In this document: positions 1 to 8,984 of the stretch, one piece after another
Layout of the letters: the number at the start of each line of letters is the position of its first letter
Position numbering within the stretch: the stretch's first letter is position 1
Assembly: GCA_024196135.1 (NCBI GenBank)
Contig: JAMQCK010000431.1
Coordinates: forward strand, 1 to 23,208
DNA length: 23,208 nucleotides
Origin: Pleurotus ostreatus/Saccharomyces cerevisiae fusant
Lineage: Eukaryota > Opisthokonta
Reading direction: 5' to 3'
Translations under genes and position numbers: made by a program
Notes under the pieces: generated by a model
The model's input: only the letters and a program-made list of their open reading frames with translations
Databases searched by the model: none
What the model was told of the DNA's origin: nothing

Positions 1-381
1 CATCGCCTCTACGTGCCATACGCCTTCGGCGCGCTCTACAACCACCCCGTCGAGGGCTTCCTCCTCGACACCGTCGGCGCCGGCATCGCTGAGGCCGCCA
101 CCGGCATGTCCCTTCGCCAGGCGCTCGTTCTCTTCGTCGTCTCGACGCTGAAGACGGTCGACGACCACTGCGGGTACAAGCTCCCCTTCGACCCCCTGCA
201 GCTCATCACGAGCAACAACGCGGACTACCACGACATCCACCACCAGCAGGTGGGCATCAAGAGCAACTACGCGCAGCCGTTCTTCGTGCACTGGGATACG
301 CTCCTGGGCACGCGGATGACGCGCGGGGATATGGCGGAGCGCAAGCGGAAGCAGCTGGAGAGGAGGCAGAAGGCCGAGTAG
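1..381 (+). CDS. SUR2: Sphinganine C4-hydroxylase, 3' part (5' end outside window)
   Basis: This is the C-terminal part (about 126 residues) of an ER membrane di-iron hydroxylase of the fatty acid hydroxylase superfamily, which converts dihydrosphingosine to phytosphingosine. The frame is open from base 1, so the gene continues upstream; no start is visible. Seen directly: an opening HRLYVPYAFGALYNHP segment, then TVDDHCGYKLPFDP, then YHDIHHQ. These are the last conserved histidine boxes of the family, including the HxxHH metal ligands. From memory of the family, order and spacing match yeast Sur2. The tail after the last box is short and basic (RKRKQLERRQKAE), as expected for a cytosolic C-terminus, and ends in TAG at 379-381. 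There is no intron in the visible part. Other fatty acid hydroxylases (ERG25/ERG3 type) fit the DDHCGY and NNADYHDIHHQ wording less well. Confidence 0.92.
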   Translation, partial: HRLYVPYAFGALYNHPVEGFLLDTVGAGIAEAATGMSLRQALVLFVVSTLKTVDDHCGYKLPFDPLQLITSNNADYHDIHHQQVGIKSNYAQPFFVHWDTLLGTRMTRGDMAERKRKQLERRQKAE

Positions 382-1017
382 ACGGCTCTCAATGTACTTG
401 TGTCGGTGCTCGTTGTGTGTTTGATACCTGGTACACGTTCTCTCGTCTGTGTCGCTTCGCCTCTACATACGTTTACACCCCCCTCCCCCATCATCATATG
501 TCGGCTGTCCGTCGTCCCCCGCCCTCCAAGTCGTCTCGTCTCGCCTTCCAGGACGTCTCTCGCCCCTCAGCTGTAATGTGTCTATCATTTATTGGTTATC
601 TGTCGTTCATGGATGTACTCTACCTCCCAGCTCCTTACAGTTCCTGGCATAGGATTAATTGAATCGGTCTCAATGTACACACGATGCACGAAGCCCTTGG
701 ACTTGGCTGTCTGATGATCTTGGTAAGGAGGTCGGTTGTGAGTAGGCCTACCTTGATCTACGGTTGTCTTTATTTCCACCGTACCCTGAACTTACGCTCT
801 GGATCTAATACTGCTGTGCTTCGAGGGAGTGAAGCTGGTGTCCCCTTTCTCGATGGTCATGACTAGAGCCACTACCCAGTGCTCAGCAGTCGCAGTACAA
901 ATATTGCTAACATCGTACAGTGCCACAGCCGAACGAACGATCTCAGAGGACCCTCTCGCACTCGCAAGGAATTGTTTAGATTGATATGCCATCAAACCGT
1001 GTACCTCCTTCGCTACC
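382..1017. other. Convergent intergenic region, no gene seen
   Basis: This lies between the stop of the SUR2-type gene and the stop of the MYND gene on the other strand, so it should hold both 3' UTRs. It is pyrimidine-rich at 440-580 on the plus strand. The short open frames here have no domain-like content and no supporting splice context. I see no RNA gene in it. Confidence 0.6.
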
Positions 1018-2891
1018 CTATTTCGACCCAAATAGCGTTCGGAACTTGCTCAGCGGGACGTACTTTTCCATACATATCGTCGCGTACCCGCCCCTGATCT
1101 GCCCCAACTCGACTACCACTTGGACGGCCGACTCTGATGCAGTAGAGGGGTCCTGGGCATGCTCTGACGGACGCTCGTCGAGATCGTGTACTGAACGCAC
1201 GTTGAGATCGTGTCCTGGACGCACGCTGAGATCGTGCACTGGTACGGGCTGGGGCAGGAAGTCGATCGTGACGACGTATAGCTTCTTTTCCGAAGGATCG
1301 GCGAGCTTCGCAGTATAGTCGTCGATCACGGAGAGGATAACGGGGCCGGCGCGGAGGAGGTAGTTGAAGGCCAGTCTTGCTGCGTACTGGATCTCGACGG
1401 GTGAAAGCTCGCTGGACTCTGGATGTGTGACATGTTAAGTGATTGGCAGACTCGGTGAGGTGATTTTGCGCACCTTCGTCAAGCGTGAACTGAGGAAGAG
1501 CGCGGTCACAGATCTCTTTATGGGCAGGCCAATGAATTTTCTGACAGGCCGGCGAGCAATACTTGATACGGAAGCAGCGGCAGCTTTGCAGTTGCTTTGT
1601 AACACCCTCTGAATTAGCGTGCGGGCACTGGGGACATTCAGTGGCTAGAAAGACAGTTACGATAGCCACTGACCTCGTCATTGCCACATTTGCCTTCCGG
1701 GTTAAGCGTCTTCATAATGGCCAGTCGCTCAAGGTACTGTGCGTCCAGCGAGAGATCAGTACAGACCTTTACGTGGCGGAAGGTGAACTCGGAGGTGAAC
1801 TCAGGGTGGATCTCCCCAAGGACACGGGCGACAGGCAAGAAGACAGAGCGTTTGAAAATGTATGCACTGAGAGCAGTGAGCCCAGCTGCAGGCTGTCCGC
1901 TCGTGGCGGCGCTCAGCTTCATCATGAGCGGCAGGACACCCATCCTCAGTGCCCAGACGAGCGAGCGATCGTCTTCCGCTGTAGTCCAGATCTTGTGCAG
2001 CAACAAGCAGGCATATGCACCAGGAAGCTTCGCCGATTCATCCGTGGCCAGGTGCGCTTCGCGGAGCAACTGCACGAGCAGGCGGATGGTTTCGCGAGAA
2101 TGCAGCGGTATGGGCATGGTGGATTGAGCTAGGAAGTTGAGTGCCCGAAATTGGTTTGAGCACATGTCGGGCTCCAGCACTCCCTCGGCGTCTTTGCAGT
2201 ACTGCAGGTTCCTGACAGCACACCTGTAGAGATGGCTTGGGGGCATTCGCGTCACTAGCATCGCCTCTTGGATTGCTGGGGCGTGCGCCTGAAAAGTCGC
2301 GACGTCAGGATAGTAGGAGAGCTTCGCAATGGCGTCCGCAATGGCCTCAAAGATGACCGAAGCCTGAGTATCAAAGCGAACGGTAGTGTTGGTGTACGCG
2401 GGGAAGTGCAGCCAGAGATCGAAGAGCAAGCTAAAGACCTGTGGCGTCTGCTCGATCAGGTCGAAGGAGGAGCGTTTCACGGCGGCGAGCGAGTCATAGG
2501 CGCACGCGAGGACCTCTGCAACCTGCATGTTGAAGGGGACGAACTGCTGCTTGGGATGAATGAAGTCTAGCCACCGGACGAGTGAGAACCACAAGCGACG
2601 TGTGCACTGCACAGTGGCGTCAACGAGGGACCGGTGCTCGGTTTCGCCATCTGTGTAAGCAATGACACGGGTTATGGCTCGGATGGCAGTCATCGCACCG
2701 ACTACTCGGGGGTCCTTGCACTGGCGCTGGTGTTCGTTCAGCACAAAGGGGTCGACCTGCAGCTCTTGAAAGGTGTCTTTGAGCGTCAGGAGTGTCGTGA
2801 GTCTCTCTTCAGCCCGTGCTTTGCGGTGGGGGATGATATGATCAAGGGAATGGATGATACGCATGATCTCGACGGGGCGAGAGACCGTCAT
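1018..2891 (-). CDS. MYND-type zinc-finger protein (3 exons)
   Basis: Model: exons 2891-1674, 1627-1474 and 1418-1018; introns 1628-1673 (46 bp) and 1419-1473 (55 bp), both GT..AG. This gives 590 residues. The first about 400 residues are helical with no motif I can name. A MYND finger follows at about residues 402-443, spanning the first splice: CGNDEC, then SCRCFRIKYC, then CQKIHWPAHKEIC. Only the 46-bp intron joins the first two cysteines in frame to the rest. After the finger comes an ordered stretch (IQYAARLAFNYLLRAG) and a tail with 8-residue HDL repeats. MYND fingers usually mediate protein-protein contacts; there is no SET domain here. The ATG at 2891 was chosen because the product starts cleanly there; the frame stays open to an ATG at 3011, which would add 40 residues, so the N-terminus is uncertain. 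Function unknown. Confidence 0.75.
1180..1251 (-). repeat. 24-bp tandem repeat inside the MYND gene
   Basis: Three adjacent 24-bp units start with GAGATCGTG on the plus strand at 1180, 1204 and 1228; the third is diverged at its end. A weaker unit may precede them at about 1156. They encode 8-residue units on the minus strand (HDLSVRPG, HDLNVRSV, HDLDERPS) near the C-terminus. Copy number could vary between strains. Confidence 0.8.
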
Positions 2892-3597
2892 CTTCGAGTT
2901 ACCGCGAAAGATGAACGTTGAGGACAAGGAGCGGAGTTCGCCCCAAGTTGTGACCATACATAATGTCACAGTGGCAAAATAAACCATTGTACGCCAAAAG
3001 CTCTCGTACACAGTTCGATGGATTAGAGTGTGTCTGTTCAGTAATTACTTTCGACATCCTCAGAAGCTTCAGTAATTTACTTGGGCGGGTTCGTACATTG
3101 TCGCGCAATCTTAATAATTCATTTGAGAGTCGGAATGAATTTGAGCGCCGAACGGGTGACTAGCGCGCGCCTGGCTGTGCGACAACCCCCGCTCCAAGGC
3201 TGACATCTTAGTAAATTCTTTCACTTCGCTGAGAACTCTTTAGTAAATCATTTGAGAGAGATGAGACGAGGTAGGGACTAGATCCAGAATGGAATACTGA
3301 ACAGACACACTCTATTGACTCGGGTTGAGTATGAGCTGGCGTTGTATATTTTTTTTCAGCAACGAAGGTTCATCAGTGAAAATCATGTCCAAGGAGCGTG
3401 GAGATTGTCCGTAGTATCGAGCGAGGGTATCACAATTTAGCTACAACAAGAAATACTGCGAGTCGTACTCCTAAATAGCACGGCGGTATATACGTATACG
3501 CACCCAAACGAGCGTCCCATCCGTCAGCAGACATAATATACACTAGTACACGACATCCAGAGAACTACCGCAGGAGCGCACCCGGCAGGAGTGCGCT
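2892..3597. other. Intergenic region upstream of the MYND gene, with short diverged repeats
   Basis: This region lies between the RhoGAP stop and the MYND start, both genes on the minus strand, so it should hold the MYND promoter and the RhoGAP 3' UTR. It is more AT-rich than its surroundings. Related short words recur: 3110-3129, 3207-3224 and 3238-3258 all resemble CTTAGTAAATTCATTTGAG, with a partial copy near 3069-3079. No coding frame is supported. Confidence 0.55.
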
Positions 3598-6500
3598 CTA
3601 CACCGGCGGCGGCTGTCGCGGCGAGGCAGGCGGGCGAGGTGACGCGGGCAGGCCGCCGTGAGGCATGCCCATAAGCCGTGAGTGCCTATGACCGCGATCG
3701 GACTGCTGGATGGAGACATTCAGGCCGCGGACAGCAGCGGCGGAGGCGGCCTTCCCCCTCGGTCCCGTCGGCGTTTCGGGAGGCGTCAGATGGTGCGCGG
3801 GGTCGTTCTGCGAGTGCAAAGCAGAGCTTGAGTAGGTGGACTCTATGGTCTCCCCATCTCCATCTGTCTGTTCGTTGCCACTCTCGTCATGAGATGAGAA
3901 GTCATCACCGTCAGATGGTGCCTCTTCCGGGGCCGCTGGAGAGACGTTAGGTGCAGGATTGCAGGTTGATTCCAGTCAACTCACATTTGAGAGTGCGTCC
4001 GGACAAGCCCAACATCTGATCAGCAGCGGCGTCCGTATATTGCCGGCTGTTCCTCCGAATCGTGTCATCGCCACCTCCTTCACCCTCGCCTTGCTCGCCA
4101 GGCATAGGATCGTTGTCGGCATCCACATTGAACACGCGATTGAACTCTCCCAACATCAAGCTGAACACGCCTGCAGGAATACCGAGCGTTGGCGAAAAGA
4201 CGATGCCGACGTTGCGTATGGTCATCTTGTTCACCGACGAGTTCTGGACGACGAGGATGAGATGCGCGGTAAGGGCGCGAAGGAGGCTGTAATTGGCAAG
4301 CGGGAGCATCGAGATGAGCTGTGATAGCTCCCTTATACGCTCCTGCGCGTCGACAAAGTCTGCGAAAGTATGAGCCGATGAACAGCGCAACCACTGAGAT
4401 GGACTTACCGATGACAGCAAGGAAGCGCATGTGCAGCTCGCGCGTGAGGATGCTCGACGGCAGCTCTCGCAGGTATGTCTTCAACAAACCCGCAATAGCA
4501 TGCGGATCCCAGAAGTCGTCTGCTGCCAAAAGGTCGACATCCCCCTCCGCATTGAACCTGTCCTTGAGACTCTTGATCACCGCCGAGCTGCCGCTCAGGC
4601 GATAGATACCCTCCTCCTGGTCCGCCTTCTTCGCCTCCAGGTACTGGATCGCCCGGAACACAATCGCTGGCAGATTCGCTATCTGGGCGACGTCCAGCGA
4701 CTCCTCCAATGGCACGCCGAACACATTGCGCGGCACAGCGGGGATGGCGCTCTTGTCCGCTGGTCGCCCAAAGTTCCAGAACGAGCGCGACTTCGCCTTC
4801 TCGCGCCGGTCGCTCATGGAGACCTCGGGGCTCGGGGCATCCTTGCCACCGAACTTGAACCCGGCGGGGATGGGCGCGCCATTCATGGGGCCCGAAATCT
4901 TCGACCTGGCGCTCTCGGCGAGCGCACTCTTGTCTGGCGAAGGTACACGCTCGGGCGCGTGCACAGAGGGGTGGAACGACTTGCGCTGGTCGTGATCCCG
5001 CCGCCGCGGGTGGTCGGGAGACTCGTGATGGTGATTGTGGTGACGATGCCGCCTGTCCCTCTCACGTTCGCGCTCCTGCTGCATATCCGGATAGTGACCC
5101 ATCTCGGACGTTGCGCGCTGCCCGCCGTTGACCAGGGGCTCTGGCGAGAAGGATGTGGCCGCAGACAGTGGTGAAGAGTCCGGCAAGCTCGAAGGTTGTC
5201 CTGACGGCGGAGCGGACGGCGGTGGCGGTGGTTTTGCGAGCTTGCGCGGCGCGCGCTGCTGTTCCCGCTCGCGCTCGCGGTGCTCTTGTTGATGATGGTG
5301 CTCCGGCGTCTCGTGCTGCGGCGGCGGGCGGTCCTCGGGCGACTGATCCCCCGAACGAAGCGCTGGACTCTCCGAGCGCTGTTGTTCGAGGGTCGGTGTA
5401 CTGAACAGCTTGGCGTTGCTCGCGTCTTGCTGCAGCTGCGATAGCGGCATCGCAGGACCCTTCGCGATGGAGATCGTATCGCTCGACATGCCCCGCGTTG
5501 GCGTCTTACGAGGCGTGCTGTTGATGTTAACGCTCTCGCTAGACATGCTCGGGCGCGAAGGTGCTCCCGCCGCCACGTAGCTATTGGGGTCGTCACTGTA
5601 CGTGCCCGTGAAGTACCGCACGAGCATGTCCACCCAGCTGTCGCGCTCCTCGTCCGTCTCTGCACATAGGACGTGGCGCGGGTGATTACCGCCCGGACCC
5701 CTTTTTGACTCGACAATAAGGAAGGCGTGTCTGTATTCCTTCTCTTCATCCGTCGCCGGAGTTTTCTCTGTGCGCTGTTGGCGCCCAATCTGTGCACCAG
5801 TGATCGAAATGGATCCGAGGTGGTTGCCTCCGCGCTGTAAATGTCCCTTCAATGAAGGCAGGAGCGAATTCATGAGCTGAACGTACGTTGTCGTAGTATT
5901 CAAGAACAGGTCCTTGGAGCACGAAGTACCGCCGCTTCCATCCACCGAAGTTCTTGCCGCGCTTCGTCAGGTAGCCCTCTTTATGGCCAACCTGCATGAT
6001 GGGTTGCCGGGTCTCCTTGACGATATCGGTAGTGAAGAAAGCGATGACCTCGTCGTTGTTCTTCACTGGCAAATTGATCAGGGCCTGGAGGTACGCCTGC
6101 AACGTTCGCTGTGAATTGTATAAAGGGTCAGTGGTGAGATAGTCAAAGTTCCTTTACGCGCTCACCTTGCGCTGGTCCACTTTCGCTGGTGCATGATCCT
6201 TCCACAACTTGCCCTCCGGCAGCGCCGCAATCTTCTTGCCCATGCCCTTGTTGACCCGGCTGCGGATCCGCGTGTCCAGCGCGAGCACGTCGCTGTACGA
6301 CTTCTCCACATTCCACCCCTTCTTGCCTGAGCCAGGGCTGAGCGCCATAACGAACGAAAGCACCTCCTTCCCGCGGTCATTCGTGCGAATGAAGGACTGC
6401 AAGACATTCACCGTCGTGTGCGGCAGGTCGTGCGGTAGCAACGGCAATTCGCGGAACGCGGGCTGCATATCCATGCTTTGCCCCTTGCGCGACCCAAGCT

Positions 6501-8163
6501 CGCGCTCGAAATCGCTCTCGTCAGAGTCGGCCGTGCCACCGGAGCGCTCGCTCTTGGGATGCGGCGAGCGGAGCGGTGTGGTGGACTGCTCGTCGTGCAC
6601 GGAGGCGGAAGGCGAGCCAGGGGGCAAAGGGAAGTCGTCGGCGCCTGGACCGCGCGCGCGGGCTTTTCTCTGCGCTTCGCGTCGCTGATTCTCAATCTGC
6701 TGGCGCTGCGCTTCAACTTGGCGTTGTTGCTCCTCCATTTGGCGCTGCCGCTGAGCCGCGATTTGCTGCCGTTGTATCTCGGCTTGTCGTTGGGGGTCGA
6801 CGGCGTTGTTCTGGGGGGTGACGGGATCCTCGGGACGGGTTGAGCGCGTGGCAATTGAGTTCTGGTCGTTCCCGTCGTCCTCGCCCTCATCCTCGCTATC
6901 AGCATCGTCGTCATCATCATCATTGAGGTCAAGAAACTCGCGCTGCCTGTAGGGACTGGTACTCCGAGGTTGCGGCGAAGAGGTGAATTTGCTTGAGGTG
7001 GGCGAAAACGCTCCCCTGTTCACCTGCGGACTAGGCATAGGGGAATCGGCCATGTTTGCGATGTACCTCTTCGCCTCATCCGGCAAGGACACACGTGAAT
7101 CTCGCGACGCCAGCCGCGGGTCGAGCGCCATTGCGGAGGGCGTGGGAAATGGTGAGAGGTGAGATGATGAAGGCTGCGTGGGTGTTAAAGCGGGGGATGG
7201 TACGGCTTGTGGTGGGACCATGGGCGCGCTCTGACTGCGTGGTTCGGATTGGGGCGTAACGGTGACATTCGAAGGATGGTGCTGGTGGGAACGAACGGGG
7301 GAGCCGACATGGCTGGTTGGTACAGATGCCGCCTTATCAGGAGTGGGATGTGGAATGTCACCCGACGGGCGCGAGTAGATCGACGACGAGCCGCTGGCGT
7401 TGCTTTCTCGACTGGCGGTCGAGTCGCTGTGGGCGCGCTTGTATGGCGCTTGCTGCGAACCAGCCGAGCTGATTGAACTGGAGGAGGGGACAGTAGCATG
7501 ATCGGGGTGGGGTGGCACACGGATGGGCGGTAGGGATGATTTGCGGGTTTGGTGACGGGGTCCGCGGGGCATGTCCTCTGCGCGCGGCGCGGTGAAGGGT
7601 TGCTGCGACGTCCTCGGTGTCGCTGAGTGAAAATATTAGCAAAATGACAATCCAGTAGTGATTGTAGACGCACTTGGATCATCGGGGATTTGGGGGTGTC
7701 GCGCGGCGTGCTCCCCGTCAGACGAGTCGATGGTGTGGGCGCGCTCGGCATGCCGTGAAGATGCTCGTCTCTTCGGATCGACGCCCGTGAGGGCCGCGAG
7801 TTTGTGCTTGTACGAGTCCCGCTCAGTGCGGACGCGCTCCAACTCCTTGAGAATCTGGTTGTAGCCCGCGCGCTGCTTCTCGATGAGCTTCCAGAGCTGT
7901 GCGTTCTGGCCGGCGAAAGTGTTGCGCTCGTTGACGGCCTGCTCGAAGGCGGCGTACACGGGATCTGGGCTCGTCGCGTTCGCCTGTAAGAGCTGCTCTA
8001 CAGACACGGGCGTCGCCTGGGCCGTGCCATGCGTCGAGAGGTTCGTGTTCGATGGTGAACCACGCAATTTCCCTGAGGAACCTGGCGGTGCTAGCTGCTC
8101 GCGCGAGCCGCTGCGAGAGTCCACAGAGTCGGACAGGCCCGCATCTGCGGCTTGCGGGCTCAT
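3598..8163 (-). CDS. BEM3: Bem3-like Rho GTPase-activating protein (PX-PH-RhoGAP, 6 exons)
   Basis: Model: exons 8163-7674, 7622-6166, 6108-5887, 5834-4409, 4359-3985 and 3935-3598. The five GT..AG introns are 49-57 bp, and the joined frame gives 1435 residues. Order of parts: Ser/Pro-rich N-terminus; predicted coiled coil at about 65-125; long disordered region with an acidic run and a Gln-rich helix (about 430-480); PX domain at about 555-681 (phosphoinositide binding); PH domain at about 690-795 (GYLTKRGKNFGGWKRRYFVL); second disordered region; RhoGAP at about 1095-1270; acidic/Pro-rich tail. The GAP arginine finger is Arg1135 in EEGIYRLSG, and the conserved Asn is about Asn1248 in TIRNVGIVFSPTL. 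The PX-PH-RhoGAP order is that of yeast Bem3, a Cdc42 GAP at sites of polarised growth; Cdc42 as the target is inferred. It is longer than yeast Bem3, mainly in the disordered parts. Confidence 0.9.
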
Positions 8164-8407
8164 CGCAGGCAGGAATGCAACACAATAGAGCTAGAACGAC
8201 GGAGAGAAGATGAGCAGGAGGAGCGAGCGGCGTGTGCAGAGAGGGCGGCGTTCGGATACCGGTGGCGTCTTCGATGTAGGCGGCGGCAATGACTATGACA
8301 ATTCGTTCTCGTCGACGTCGTCGTCGTTCGTGACGACGAAAAGATTGTTGTCGCCGTTGGCCCTGGCGATGGGAGTTGGCTTGTGGACATTGCGAGCGGG
8401 AGACAGT

Positions 8408-8418
8408 CACGTGACGTC
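8408..8418. promoter_or_regulatory. Overlapping E-box and CRE-like site (CACGTGACGTC)
   Basis: CACGTG at 8408-8413 overlaps TGACGTC at 8412-8418, about 245 bp upstream of the RhoGAP ATG. CACGTG is a typical bHLH site and TGACGTC a typical bZIP/CREB-ATF half or full site. The same TGACGTC core occurs upstream of the acylphosphatase and PARP genes. Binding is inferred from sequence only. Confidence 0.5.
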
Positions 8419-8447
8419 GGCCCGGCCCGGTATCAGGAGCAACATAT

Positions 8448-8464
8448 GTTGAACTTGAAGTTGC
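8448..8464. promoter_or_regulatory. Inverted GTTGAACTT / AAGTT element
   Basis: GTTGAACTTGAAGTTG lies 29 bp beyond the CRE-like site as seen from the RhoGAP gene. It contains GTTGAACTT followed by an inverted AAGTT. Closely related 11-mers occur at 12299-12309 and 17940-17950, in each case just beyond a TGACGTCA. The factor is unknown. Confidence 0.4.
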
Positions 8465-8642
8465 ACGTTAACGTTGGACGTTCATCGTTGCACAGCATCT
8501 GCAAAGCTGAAGATTGGTGCCCCTCGTCGCCGGATACTCTGTGGCTATCTTACAGCCTCGAGGCATCATAGTGCATGACTTCTACCCATCGGCTATGGAA
8601 TGCATCATCATCGATCTCGGCAACAACTGCGCCGCCCCGCTC

Positions 8643-8809
8643 TGGCCATGCAACTTATTAATGGACAGACAACTTTTGCTGCTGCCCCTGGCCACGCCGA
8701 AGCAAAAGCACCGCAGCTGGCCATGCATCGTTGGCCTTGTCTCCGAAATTAACACCGCCTTCCGTTTATGAACTGTTTTTGATCGGCAATGGCCAAAGCA
8801 CAATGGCCA
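8643..8809. promoter_or_regulatory. Cluster of TGGCCA palindromes
   Basis: Perfect TGGCCA hexamers start at 8643, 8689, 8718, 8790 and 8804, with TGGCC also at 8732. A given hexamer is expected about 0.04 times in 170 bp of random sequence. Two copies share the longer word CTGGCCATGCA. The cluster ends 12 bp before a TATA box, so it probably acts as an upstream activating region for the plus-strand gene that follows. Confidence 0.5.
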
Positions 8810-8820
8810 CCGGTGGCAGG

Positions 8821-8829
8821 TATATATAC
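8821..8829 (+). promoter_or_regulatory. TATA box
   Basis: TATATATAC lies 91 bp upstream of the ATG at 8912 and 164 bp upstream of the ATG at 8985. Few other genes in the window have an equally clear TATA box. A transcription start at about 8850-8860 would fit. Confidence 0.6.
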
Positions 8830-8984
8830 TCGTGGACTCGCAAGCGGAATGTTGCCTCTGGACTCTCCGCCTCCCTCGTAGCATTCTGCCACCCTTCTCT
8901 GCACCTTAGGAATGGCGAGCCCAGGCGACAACTACGTCGGCTTCAGGTATCGCTGCATCCTCGTTCCGGAATTCATTCCAGACA

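Noticed and set aside
4431..5797. Long ORFs antisense to or out of frame with the RhoGAP gene
   Set aside because: They are shadows of GC-rich coding DNA; their Arg/Ala-rich products have no domain, while the RhoGAP frame is clear.
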